Below, piece after piece: positions 15,564 through 22,870 of a DNA stretch of 64,000 nt (position 1 is the stretch's first letter; each line of letters begins with the position of its first letter). The stretch comes from Streptomyces sp. MST-110588 (GTDB taxonomy: Bacteria > Actinomycetota > Actinomycetes > Streptomycetales > Streptomycetaceae). Both the position numbers and the translations under genes were made by a program. The notes under the pieces were generated by a model. The model saw nothing but the letters and a program-made list of their open reading frames with translations. It ran no database searches and had not been told where the DNA came from. The DNA lies in NCBI RefSeq assembly GCF_022695595.1, contig NZ_CP074380.1, positions 6,082,001 to 6,146,000 on the forward strand, read 5' to 3'.

Positions 15564-16084
15564 GCGGCATCACTGCGCGGTGCGCGCTGCTCCTGCTCCG
15601 GCACCACGGCCACGGCCTCCACACGCCAGGTGATCTCAGCGGGTGGCAGGTCCGAGGGGCCCCATCCGGTGCGCGGCGCCCCGCAGGCGGTCGCGTGCTC
15701 CTTGGCCGCCTTCTGAGAGGGGTGCAGACTGTGCGGCTCCCCATGGCGGCGCAGCAGATACAGCCACGGCGGTGGCGTACGGGCGGCGGCAAGCTGCTGT
15801 TCCAGCTCCCCGATACGGTGCTGCTGCCGGACCAGCACCAGCAGGGCCACGGCGAACGCCTGCCGCATCCGCTCGACCTGCTGCCGCAGGCCGTCGGCCG
15901 CTTCAGTCGCTTCCAGGGCGGCCCGGTCGGCGTCGTCGCGATCCTCTTCCAGCTCCAGCACGGAGCAGAGGTTGCTGGCCCACTGCTCGTTCAGCGCGTC
16001 CAGCAGACTCCGGATACGGCCGTCGGCGGCGGCCAGGTCGGTGTGCAGCCCGGCCAGACGGGCCGCCGTCACGATACGGATCAT
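15560..16084 (-). CDS. Coiled-coil hypothetical protein
   Basis: A 174-aa protein, helical from residues 1-100 (ALEATEAADGLRQQVERMRQAF), then a Pro-containing section WLYLLRRHGEPHSLHPSQKAAKEHA. It sits between the GGDEF and DUF2637 genes with 4-base overlaps at both ends, so the three products are probably made together. It may be a structural partner of the coiled coil of the SpdA-like protein; that is inference. Confidence 0.65.
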   Translation of the reverse strand: MIRIVTAARLAGLHTDLAAADGRIRSLLDALNEQWASNLCSVLELEEDRDDADRAALEATEAADGLRQQVERMRQAFAVALLVLVRQQHRIGELEQQLAAARTPPPWLYLLRRHGEPHSLHPSQKAAKEHATACGAPRTGWGPSDLPPAEITWRVEAVAVVPEQEQRAPRSDAA

Positions 16085-16788
16085 GATGTGGTGGTCCCTT
16101 CCAGGGCGGTACCGCGCCGGCCGTTCCGGCGCCCGGTGACCGTGCGGTGAGCCGGGGCCGGACCGGCGGCGGCGAGCCAGCCGCCGCCGCTGCGCTTGGC
16201 CTCGTACATGGCCTCATCCGCCAGCCGCAACGCCAGCGGCAGCGACACCGCGGGCAGGTCAGCCGTCAGGCAAACGCCGATCGAGGCGCCGACGGCCAGG
16301 TCCCGGCCGCGGTGGCGGACCGGTGCGGTGATCGCCTCGTGCAGGCCGCGCAGCAGCCATGGCAGCGCCACGGCCTCCGGCAGCGGCACCACAGCGGCGA
16401 ACTCATCCCCACCCAACCGGCCCGCCACCGCGCCCGGGTACGACTCCACAACGTCGTGCAGGCTCGCGCCGGTCGCCCGGATCGCCGCATCACCCGCATC
16501 GTGACCGAAGTGGTCGTTGAGCCCCTTCAGCCCGTCCAGGTCGATCAGCAGAACAGCACTCGGCCCGACCTCCAGCATGCGCGAGGCGCACTGCTCGAAG
16601 CCGACCCGCGTCAGCAAACCCGTCAGCGGGTCGTAGCGGGCCTGCTCCAACTCCGCGGACAGCCGCCGGATCAACGCCGACTGGTAGCGGCCGGCCTGCA
16701 CCGCGCTCCTGGCGAAGTTCAGCAACCAGGACACGTCCGGGTCGTGCTGCGCGCGCTCCCGAAACCTCTCCAGAGCCGAGACCGTCAC
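16081..16788 (-). CDS. GGDEF-domain diguanylate cyclase
   Basis: A 235-aa protein that would make cyclic di-GMP from two GTP. The GGDEF domain covers about residues 50-210: YDPLTGLLTRVGFEQ, the metal site LIDLDGLKGLNDHFGHDAGD, the active-site loop GRLGGDEFAAVVP, and GASIGVCLT with ADEAMYEAKRSGG. All expected catalytic residues are present. No sensor domain or RxxD inhibitory site is evident in the short N-terminus. It starts with GTG in a GTGA overlap with the 55-aa gene and is coupled to the coiled-coil gene. C-di-GMP controls Streptomyces development through BldD, so the element may influence host sporulation. Confidence 0.9.
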   Translation of the reverse strand: MTVSALERFRERAQHDPDVSWLLNFARSAVQAGRYQSALIRRLSAELEQARYDPLTGLLTRVGFEQCASRMLEVGPSAVLLIDLDGLKGLNDHFGHDAGDAAIRATGASLHDVVESYPGAVAGRLGGDEFAAVVPLPEAVALPWLLRGLHEAITAPVRHRGRDLAVGASIGVCLTADLPAVSLPLALRLADEAMYEAKRSGGGWLAAAGPAPAHRTVTGRRNGRRGTALEGTTTS

Positions 16789-16952
16789 GACGCACCCCCG
16801 TCCAGGCTGGTGCGGCGCTCAACCTCGACGTGCTCCGCCGGGCCACCGAGCCACTCGCCGCAGTCGGCGCCGTTCACGAAGAGCCGCGTCTTGCCGAACG
16901 ACTCGCCTTTGACGGCCTTGAGCTGGCGTCCCTTGTAGGTCTCACGGATCAC
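16785..16952 (-). CDS. 55-aa coupled small protein
   Basis: The frame VIRETYKGRQLKAVKGESFG to TSLDGGAS starts with GTG at 16952 and ends overlapping the GGDEF start (GTGA). It also overlaps the preceding gene by GTGA. The sequence (KTRLFVNGADCGEWLGG) looks like a small beta-rich fold. It is probably a genuine gene because both ends are coupled. Function unknown. Confidence 0.65.
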   Translation of the reverse strand: MIRETYKGRQLKAVKGESFGKTRLFVNGADCGEWLGGPAEHVEVERRTSLDGGAS

Positions 16953-17101
16953 AGCGCACCTCCGATCGGTCCGGTGCGGGTGTAGTCAAGCGCCCCCTCC
17001 AGAACGTGCCGCTGTTCGGCGAGCTGCCCGGCGCGGTAGGCGCGGGGGTGCAGCCGCCGCCACAGGCGATGGCGCAGTGTGGCGTGCGGTCGGCGCATCA
17101 T
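16949..17101 (-). CDS. Small basic protein
   Basis: A 50-aa protein MMRRPHATLRHRLWRRLHP to TGPIGGAL. The start at 17101 has GCAGGAGGCACCTC directly upstream. An alternative start at 17167 overlaps the previous stop by one base (TGATG) and would add 22 residues. Arg-rich helix suggests nucleic acid or membrane surface binding. Its stop overlaps the next start (GTGA). Confidence 0.55.
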   Translation of the reverse strand: MMRRPHATLRHRLWRRLHPRAYRAGQLAEQRHVLEGALDYTRTGPIGGAL

Positions 17102-17166
17102 GAGGTGCCTCCTGCCATGGCGGCCAGTTCGCTGAGCCTGCGGCGGGATGCTCTCGGCAGTGGCCA

Positions 17167-17415
17167 TCACGCCACCTCCGGCACGGGCTTGGCCAGGGCC
17201 AGACGGGCGGCGAGCAGCTTGCGACGGGCCCGCCGGATACGGCGCTCGGCCACCTCCATCGCGGGGGTGTCCAGCGCCGCGATCTGCGCGTCCAGCAGCG
17301 CGACTTCCGCCACGATCACCGGCATATCGGCTTCGATCGCGGCCAGGTCGGCGCCGCTCGGCTCCTGGTCCACCAGCTCTGAGGCCATGGCGTGGTCAGG
17401 GGTGGGGATCTTCAT
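17167..17415 (-). CDS. Small helical protein, DUF6284-like
   Basis: An 82-aa protein starting MKIPTPDHAMASELVDQEP at 17415, with GAAAGGA nine bases upstream. The body IEADMPVIVAEVALLDAQI and ERRIRRARRKLLAARL is a helical hairpin like the small DUF6284 proteins common in Streptomyces mobile elements; that family name is from memory of similar sequences. It heads the minus-strand run that leads to the GGDEF gene. Confidence 0.6.
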   Translation of the reverse strand: MKIPTPDHAMASELVDQEPSGADLAAIEADMPVIVAEVALLDAQIAALDTPAMEVAERRIRRARRKLLAARLALAKPVPEVA

Positions 17416-17452
17416 GACGGGCGTTCCTTTCGAAGGAAACGGCAGGCGCCCC

Positions 17453-17480
17453 GGCCAGGCCCCGAGAAAGCGGACCGGGG
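17453..17480 (-). repeat. Leader repeat matching 12516-12543
   Basis: This 28-base segment has 25 of 28 bases in common with 12516-12543, including an identical GAGAAAGCGG core. It lies 38 bases upstream of the 82-aa gene start. The hairpin potential here is weaker (6-bp CCCCGG/CCGGGG stem). Confidence 0.6.
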
Positions 17481-17619
17481 TGGACTTGATTGTTTGAAGG
17501 CCGTTGCTCAGCACGAGCGACCGCGCGGGAAGCTGAGGCGTGCGGTGGTGTCTCGTGGTGTTCAACGTCAGGCCGGTCTCTCGCACGTAGTGGCGAGGTG
17601 ATCGGCGAAGGTCGGGGCG

Positions 17620-18405
17620 CTAGCTGATGTGCACGTAGCCGCTGGTCACCCGGCGGCGAACGTTTAGGCGTGAGGTGCCCGTGATACGCGCACGCCCCGA
17701 GGTGACGCTGACCGTGAGACGGCCGGTGGCCTGCGAAGTCGCGGCCATCTGGACGTTGCCGGAGGTGAGGTTCAGCCGGGCGGCGTTGCCGCTGTACGCG
17801 CCGATGCTGAGGTTGCCGGAGGTCAGGTTCGCATCCAGCGAACCGGTGACCTCGTTCACGATGACGCTGCCGCTGGTGACCGTGACCTCCAGGTCGCCGA
17901 CCCGCTCAGCGGCCAGAGCCCCGGAGACCCCGTCGTACTCCAGCCGGACGAGGGTGCCCGTCACGACCGTGTCGGCGATGTCCGTGATGATCAGCGCCAC
18001 CGACTTCGCGGGCAGGTGAACGGTGGCGGTAACCGGGGTGGCCGCGCTGCCGGCCGGGCCGGTGGCGGTGACCTCGCGGCCGTTGATGAAGACCTTGCCG
18101 CCACTGTTGCCGGAGACGTAGACGTTGCCGCCGACGATCTGCACACCGCTGCCGCCCACCCGGATGGTGGTGCCGCCCATGGCGCCGGCGACGTCCGGGA
18201 CGCGGACCTTGAGGTACTGCCCGTTCAGACTCACCGCGGTGTTGCGGATCGCGTCAGCCGACGGGCCGGATGCGGCCTTGGTCATCAGCACCACCCGCGC
18301 CTGCTTCAGCGCGGGGTCGACGGCGATACGGATGCTGCCCGCGTTCATCGTCAGGTCCAGGGCGATCGGACCGGAGGTGTCCACGGGAATGATGCGCTCG
18401 GTCAT
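17620..18405 (-). CDS. Beta-repeat protein, DUF4097-like
   Basis: A 261-aa protein starting MTERIIPVDTSGPIALDL; CAGGAG lies upstream of the ATG. The C-terminal half repeats a TSGxxxxxxxxG pattern (VTSGSVIVNEVTG, LTSGNLSIGAYSG, LTSGNVQMAATSQ, VTSGRARITG, VTSGYVHIS), which is typical of right-handed beta-helix proteins annotated as putative adhesins. No signal peptide or anchor is visible, so it is probably cytoplasmic. It begins the long minus-strand cluster of the element and has its own leader. Role unknown. Confidence 0.7.
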   Translation of the reverse strand: MTERIIPVDTSGPIALDLTMNAGSIRIAVDPALKQARVVLMTKAASGPSADAIRNTAVSLNGQYLKVRVPDVAGAMGGTTIRVGGSGVQIVGGNVYVSGNSGGKVFINGREVTATGPAGSAATPVTATVHLPAKSVALIITDIADTVVTGTLVRLEYDGVSGALAAERVGDLEVTVTSGSVIVNEVTGSLDANLTSGNLSIGAYSGNAARLNLTSGNVQMAATSQATGRLTVSVTSGRARITGTSRLNVRRRVTSGYVHIS

Positions 18406-19076
18406 GGAAGAAACTCCTGACTGCATCGGGGTAGGGGGACCAGGCGCGGCAGGCAATCCTTGTGAGCAACTGCGGTCTCCGGTATGCGAGTTCGCCGAAG
18501 CAAGTCCGGAAGTCGGAGACCGGGAGTACTCGGGCTCAACCACGCGGTACGTGCAAGTGCGCGGAAGTCGGTTCGCGAAGAATCATCAAACGGGCAGGGA
18601 GTGGAGGCCCTGCCCGCATGACGAGTGGCAGTTCGGTCACGCCTACCGGGCACCTCCCCGGCCTGCCTCTCGCAGGTGCGGCATCCCGACAGGCCCCCTC
18701 CGGGTGCCCGCGTGCCGCCCTATCGCGGTGCGTGCTGGCCGGCTGCCTCGGTCGTTGCGCCCATCTGCCCGCAGTCTGCGGGTATGGGGGTGTTCCGCTC
18801 GCTTGGCGCAGCCGCTCCGGTGTCACCCTGAAACGACCACCAGCCGCACGCCCGGAGAGTTCCGGCCTCCCCGGCCGCCTTTCTGACCTGCCTGCTCGCT
18901 CCAGCCCCGGCCTAGCGGACCTGCCAGCTCAGTCGCTGTCACCTCCCGGATCACCTCCGGGGTCGTCACCAGCGAGACGCACAGATCTCCATCCGCATGT
19001 AAGCGGCTCTTACGCCCTTCCGTCCCGTCATCGGGGCGTACGGGTGGCGCGCCGAGTCCGGAGCGACTGCCCTAAC
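18406..19076. other. Intergenic region without a convincing gene
   Basis: Open frames on both strands exist but are Pro/Arg/Ser-rich, lack ribosome sites and match no family. This is the upstream region of the minus-strand beta-repeat gene and precedes the operator sites of the regulatory block. Confidence 0.5.
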
Positions 19077-19112
19077 TGGTGCGCACCAAAAGACTGCATC
19101 TGGTGCGCACCA
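19077..19112. promoter_or_regulatory. Two TGGTGCGCACCA palindromes (candidate KorSA-type operator)
   Basis: The perfect 12-bp palindrome TGGTGCGCACCA occurs at 19077-19088 and 19101-19112, 24 bp apart (same helix face). A one-base variant TGGTGCGTACCA lies at 21232-21243, just upstream of the GntR-Nudix gene. GntR repressors usually bind their own promoter and a target, so this is the best candidate for that protein's operator. Confidence 0.7.
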
Positions 19113-19202
19113 GAGTCAAGGGGTGTCGCCGCATCGAGCGGCGGTGGCCCCGTCTCTGCGCATCATCAGGAGACCGCCTCAGCGTGGGGCGCCGGTAGCC
19201 AA

Positions 19203-19233
19203 CAGGGGTTAACTCCAAGGGAGTTAACCCCTG
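19203..19233. promoter_or_regulatory. 14-bp perfect inverted repeat upstream of XRE regulator gene
   Basis: Arms CAGGGGTTAACTCC (19203-19216) and GGAGTTAACCCCTG (19220-19233) with a 3-base centre. It lies 37 bases before the preferred start of the XRE/TPR regulator. Candidate autoregulatory operator; GTTAAC cores are AT-richer than the surroundings. Confidence 0.65.
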
Positions 19234-19270
19234 TCGACCTGCGGCGATGTCGGGCATCATGAGGAGGTCG

Positions 19271-20428
19271 ATGTGCGGATCTATCGCCTGGCGGTGGCTT
19301 GTGAGCACAGGACTTCGGAGCGCACGGACGGCGCGCGGCTGGTCTCAGGAGCGCCTGATTCATGAGATCGAGCAGTACGCCCGGCGGAACATCATCAGTG
19401 TTGCGTCAACCGCAAGCTTGCGGGTGTACATCTCCGAATGGGAGAACGAGAAGCGCAGCATTTCAGATCGCTACGCGGTAATACTGCGACAGCTTCTCGG
19501 AGTAACCGATCCGGAATTGAGAGGAAACCCATCAACCGCTACTCCGCTGACGGCGGATGGGTACGATGAGCTTCTAAGCCGGATCGACACCGCCAGTAGC
19601 ATCAGCGATTCCATGGTGCAAGCTTTCAACGATCAGACTGAGCTATTTCGCACCATGGATCGGCAGATGGGTGCAGCTACTCTTGTGGATCAAATGACGG
19701 GACACCTGGCCCGCCTAGAGGACGCGCTGAGCTTTGCAGTGCTTCCCAGTACGCGGCGTCCGGTAGCCCTTGCGCTTGCTGGCGCTTCGACCCTTGCGGC
19801 GTGGCAAGCAATCGACTCAGGTGCTATCGAGCGGGCCTGGCGGCATTACGAACTTGCAAAAAAAGCTGCGCGCGATGCTGAGGCGCCAATGTACCTTGCG
19901 CATGCCATGGCAGAGCAGGCATATGTTTTGTGTGAAGCGGGTCGCCCAGCGCTCGGCGTGGAATTGGTACGAAACGCGCAACGCGCACTCGGGCGTAACG
20001 GGTCACCTCGCCTCTGGGCGTGGCTGCGTGCGGCCGAAGCGGAGATGTGCGCCCATGCTGGCGAGCCGGGTGATTGCTGGCGTGCACTTGACGCAGCCGC
20101 AGCGTGCATCCCGCCCGGAAATGAGGCCAGAGATCCGGACATGCTGAGCATCTTCCTCAATGCCTCACACCTGGCCCGGTGGCGCGGCAACGTGCTGGCC
20201 CTGTTGGGCGACGAAGAGGCGGTGACCAGCTTGTATGAAGCCTTGGAAGTTGCAGACCCGACTTTCGTCCGGGCACGGGCGGGAATGCACGTTGACCTGG
20301 CGCAGGCCCACTTGGCGCGAGCAGAGCACGACGAAGCAACCAATCACCTGAGGCAAGCTCGGTTGTTGGCAAGCCGCACCGGTTCGGTGCGGCAACGCCG
20401 ACGCATTGATCTCCTCAGTGTGCGGTAG
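19271..20428 (+). CDS. XRE-type HTH regulator with TPR-like C-terminus
   Basis: About 385 residues if the ATG at 19271 is used; GAGGAGG lies 3 bases upstream, ATGs at 19247 and 19259 and GTG at 19301 are alternatives. The N-terminal helix-turn-helix is LRSARTARGWSQERLIHEIEQYAR with the XRE-like YISEWENEKRSIS. The remaining 270 residues are helical repeats of TPR type (AWRHYELAKKAARDAEAPMYLAHAMAEQAYVLCEAG). Codon use is visibly less GC-rich than in the neighbours. It is the only long plus-strand gene in the element's control region and meets the GntR-Nudix gene tail to tail with a 14-base overlap. It may act as activator (Pra-like role) or repressor. Confidence 0.8.
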   Translation: MCGSIAWRWLVSTGLRSARTARGWSQERLIHEIEQYARRNIISVASTASLRVYISEWENEKRSISDRYAVILRQLLGVTDPELRGNPSTATPLTADGYDELLSRIDTASSISDSMVQAFNDQTELFRTMDRQMGAATLVDQMTGHLARLEDALSFAVLPSTRRPVALALAGASTLAAWQAIDSGAIERAWRHYELAKKAARDAEAPMYLAHAMAEQAYVLCEAGRPALGVELVRNAQRALGRNGSPRLWAWLRAAEAEMCAHAGEPGDCWRALDAAAACIPPGNEARDPDMLSIFLNASHLARWRGNVLALLGDEEAVTSLYEALEVADPTFVRARAGMHVDLAQAHLARAEHDEATNHLRQARLLASRTGSVRQRRRIDLLSVR

Positions 20429-21203
20429 TAATGCCTGGTTTTCCGCGGTTGGCCAGGATATGCAGAAGAGCTACAAGGGTGCCGGAACCCAGCAGCTCAC
20501 CGCGGGCCATCAGTCCGGGGATGTCGGCCAGCGGTACCCATTCAATGTGCCCTGCTTCTTCGAGGTCCGTGGGGGAGCCGACCTGTTCGGCTCCGTGTGC
20601 CACGAAGATTTCGTGAGGTGAATCGACCATGCCAACCATGGGCTGATACGTAACGACATGTTTCACTGACTTCGGCCGCCAGCCGGTTTCTTCTTCGACT
20701 TCCCGGAGTGCTGTGGTTGAAGGGTTCTCCCCCTCGTCCACGATGCCACCTGGGAGTTCCCATCCGAATTTTTGGGGGACGAAGCGATAACGCCACATCA
20801 TCAGTACACGGTCTTGGTCGTCCAGAACTGCTGTGATGGCGACGTGGTGGAGCCTCACAACGTGATGTTCGAAACGTTGCATGCCGGGCGGTTCCACGTC
20901 CCAAAGCTGGAGTTTCACCCAGTGGTTGTCATAGAGGTCGCGTGCGCCATGGATGCGCCACGGTTCCAGGCCCTCAGGGCGCTTAACGCTCACAGCGCCC
21001 GGCACCCGGTAAGAGCTTCTGCCCCGTACTTCCAATACGCCTTCTGCAACAAGCCGAGCCAGCACTTGCCGGAGCGCGGTCCGGCCGATGTTGAGGTCTT
21101 CCGCAAGCGCTCGCTCTGAGGGCAGCTTGTCGCCCGGGGCGTACTTGCCTGAGGAAAGCCGTTCGCCGATCGTCTGGTAGACCTTCGCCGTCTTCGGACC
21201 CAT
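20415..21203 (-). CDS. GntR regulator fused to Nudix hydrolase (KorSA-Pif-like fusion)
   Basis: A 262-aa protein with a GntR winged helix at residues 1-68 (YQTIGERLSSGKYAPGDKLP, LNIGRTALRQVLARLVAEG) and a Nudix hydrolase domain at about 85-255. The Nudix box is complete: G153, E159, REV 167-169, EEETGW 170-175. In pSAM2 the transfer/replication repressor KorSA (GntR) and the immunity factor Pif (Nudix) are separate proteins; here both functions appear in one chain. ATG at 21203 is preferred because GGAGGG lies 10 bases upstream; an ATG at 21221 is possible. A candidate operator sits at 21232-21243. Confidence 0.88.
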   Translation of the reverse strand: MGPKTAKVYQTIGERLSSGKYAPGDKLPSERALAEDLNIGRTALRQVLARLVAEGVLEVRGRSSYRVPGAVSVKRPEGLEPWRIHGARDLYDNHWVKLQLWDVEPPGMQRFEHHVVRLHHVAITAVLDDQDRVLMMWRYRFVPQKFGWELPGGIVDEGENPSTTALREVEEETGWRPKSVKHVVTYQPMVGMVDSPHEIFVAHGAEQVGSPTDLEEAGHIEWVPLADIPGLMARGELLGSGTLVALLHILANRGKPGITTAH

Positions 21204-21231
21204 CCGCCGAGCACCCTCCATCCCCACCAGG

Positions 21232-21243
21232 TGGTGCGTACCA
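21232..21243. promoter_or_regulatory. TGGTGCGTACCA site at GntR-Nudix promoter
   Basis: An 11-of-12 match to the two palindromes at 19077 and 19101, placed 29-40 bases upstream of the chosen start of the GntR-Nudix gene. This fits negative autoregulation. Confidence 0.65.
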
Positions 21244-21584
21244 GCGTAACGGCCATCCGTCACATGTCCTCCGGGCAGTCGTTGTGGTGGCCTTGATTCG
21301 GTGATGGTCGGCACTGGCCCGGCCGGGAGTAACTGCTGCGCCAGCCTCAGGGGCGCGCCGCGCGCACCTCAGGTCCCGTACCTTTCCTGTGGCGGTACGC
21401 GGATAGGACGCTGAACAGGCAGCCTTTACGGGCTGCCCGTCTTACTCTCTGTGCGGACGCACTCCGGGCACGTCGATGCGCGCTTGAGAACGCGCACCAG
21501 CCGCGTGTCCGGGTGGTCGGGGCAGTGCAGTTAAGGAGGGCAGGGCTCCGGTGCCGCCGCGCGGCAGCGGCGACCTGGCCGCGG

Positions 21585-22053
21585 GCCGCCGCGCGGTGCG
21601 GGAGCGCCAGGGCCAGAACGGCATTTCAGCGGCAAGAAGGGCACCCGCCGCCCACCCCGGGTGCCCTTCTTGCTGTCCCGCAGGCCGAGCCGACCGGCCA
21701 CCGTGCGGCTCCTCTCATCGAGCACCACACGCGAGTGGTGCCGCGCGTGCAGGTGAACATCACGGTGCGCGGCGCGCGGCACCGGACGGTACGGCGAGAC
21801 GAACCACGCGGCGGCACGCGGCAGGGCGCACCACCGCCGCGCGGCACCCGTACAGACGGCTGCAACACGGAGGCGTCCCCAGTGCTACAGCCGCTTTGAC
21901 CCGGCCACCGCCGCGCGGCACTACGCCCCCGTGACGAGGCAGTCATGCAGGTCCGCCCTGCTTCCCAGGTGGTGCGGCGATTGGCCGGCGCCGTTCCGCC
22001 CCTCCCCGCTGAAATACCGTCCTGGCCCTGGTGCTCCCGCACCGCGCGGCGGC
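21585..22053. repeat. 47-bp inverted repeat pair
   Basis: 21585-21631 and 22007-22053 are inverted copies with 44 of 47 matching bases, separated by 375 bp. The outer limits carry GCCGCCGCGCGGTGCGGGAG and the inner ends ATTTCAGCG. No transposase lies between them. Confidence 0.75.
21632..21673. terminator. 15-bp perfect hairpin
   Basis: Arms GCAAGAAGGGCACCC (21632-21646) and GGGTGCCCTTCTTGC (21659-21673) around a 12-base loop. The right arm ends CTTCTTGC, a weak T-rich tail for plus-strand transcripts. A terminator is the simplest reading. Confidence 0.6.
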
Positions 22054-22381
22054 AACCGGAGGTTCTTCGGGTCTGAGCCGGGTGAGCCGGGGTCTGAGCC
22101 GGGCAACGGAGATCCCCGGCCATGCCTCTGACCTGCATTGAGACGGGCTGAGCCGGGTGAGCCGGGCATTTGCGGAAAACTCAGCTCCCACAGCAGTACG
22201 CGCAGCGCGCGGCGGTGCCCGGCCCGTACGGCGGCCGTCGCGCGCGAGCGGAGCGAGCCCGCCAAGAACGGGCATTTCGGCTGATCAAGGCGGGAAGTCG
22301 GAGGCAGGGCAGTGATCGGGGGCCTCTCTCCATGTCCCGGCCGCCTCCCCACCCCGCCATCACTCTGTGTTGCTTGTTGCG

Positions 22382-22410
22382 GCTTGTTGTCGCTACAGGT
22401 GACAACAAGC
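22382..22410. promoter_or_regulatory. CTTGTTGTC palindrome upstream of plus-strand gene pair
   Basis: Arms GCTTGTTGTC and GACAACAAGC surround a 9-base centre containing GCTACAGGT. It is a close relative of the palindromes at 7736-7846. It lies about 80 bases before the first of two small plus-strand genes, so it probably controls them. Confidence 0.65.
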
Positions 22411-22492
22411 ACAGAGCGTGAGCGCGGGCATTGTGGGCGCGGTACCCGCCGCAGGACGATGGAGGCACGGCCGATGACTGGAGGCGGGCGCC

Positions 22493-22600
22493 ATGGCCGG
22501 AGACGGCAAAGAGATCAACGGCTACGACTTGGTGAACGAAGAGACCATCAGCGCGCCGGAACCCGAGCCGGACGACGACACCGAGGACGACGACGAATGA
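22493..22600 (+). CDS. 35-aa acidic peptide gene
   Basis: MAGDGKEINGYDLVNEETI followed by an acidic tail ending DDDTEDDDE. GGAGG lies 8 bases upstream of the ATG and the stop overlaps the next start (ATGA at 22597-22600). The strongly acidic C-terminus recalls DNA-mimic or chaperone-like peptides, but that is speculation. Confidence 0.55.
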   Translation: MAGDGKEINGYDLVNEETISAPEPEPDDDTEDDDE

Positions 22601-22782
22601 TCGAGCGTGACCCCGACGGGCGCCGCTGGTTCGCGACCTACGTCCGCCGGCCGCACAAGCCGGGGCGCCCGGTCGAACTGCACTGCCCCGACCACCCGGA
22701 CACGCGGCTGGTGCGCGTCCTCGGGCGCGCATGGACGTGCCCGGAGTGCGTCCGCGACCACAGCAAGGCGGGCGGCCCGTAG
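22597..22782 (+). CDS. Small zinc-finger-like protein
   Basis: A 61-aa protein MIERDPDGRRWFATYVRRP to DHSKAGGP. Cysteines and histidines in LHCPDHPDTR and WTCPECVRDHSK form a possible Cys/His metal site. It is translated with the acidic 35-aa ORF through an ATGA overlap. These are the last genes before the right end of the element, a usual position for cargo or for entry-expressed genes. Confidence 0.6.
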   Translation: MIERDPDGRRWFATYVRRPHKPGRPVELHCPDHPDTRLVRVLGRAWTCPECVRDHSKAGGP

Positions 22783-22851
22783 GGCGGCACGTCCGAGTTT
22801 GATAGACCGGCTGGTAACGTCCATCGACGGGCCGTCTGTGGGCCGTCCGGC

Positions 22852-22870
22852 GACACCCGGAGACACCCGG
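22852..22870. repeat. GACACCCGG direct repeat near right element end
   Basis: GACACCCGG occurs at 22852-22860 and 22862-22870. Short direct repeats within about 100 bases of a recombination core are typical arm-type integrase sites. The assignment is inferred from position only. Confidence 0.35.

Larger units (their letters stand above)
21244..22381. other. Intergenic region rich in repeats, no convincing gene
   Basis: About 1.1 kb with several short Arg/Pro-rich frames but no ribosome sites or motifs. It holds a strong hairpin (21632-21673), a 47-bp inverted repeat pair (21585-21631 and 22007-22053) and repeated GAGCCGGGTGAGCCGGG units around 22077-22170. It may carry a non-coding function of the element or be decayed DNA. 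Confidence 0.5.

Noticed and set aside
18462..19262. A 266-codon plus-strand frame in the control region
   Set aside because: No ribosome site, Ser/Pro/Arg-rich sequence, covers the operator palindromes; no motif.
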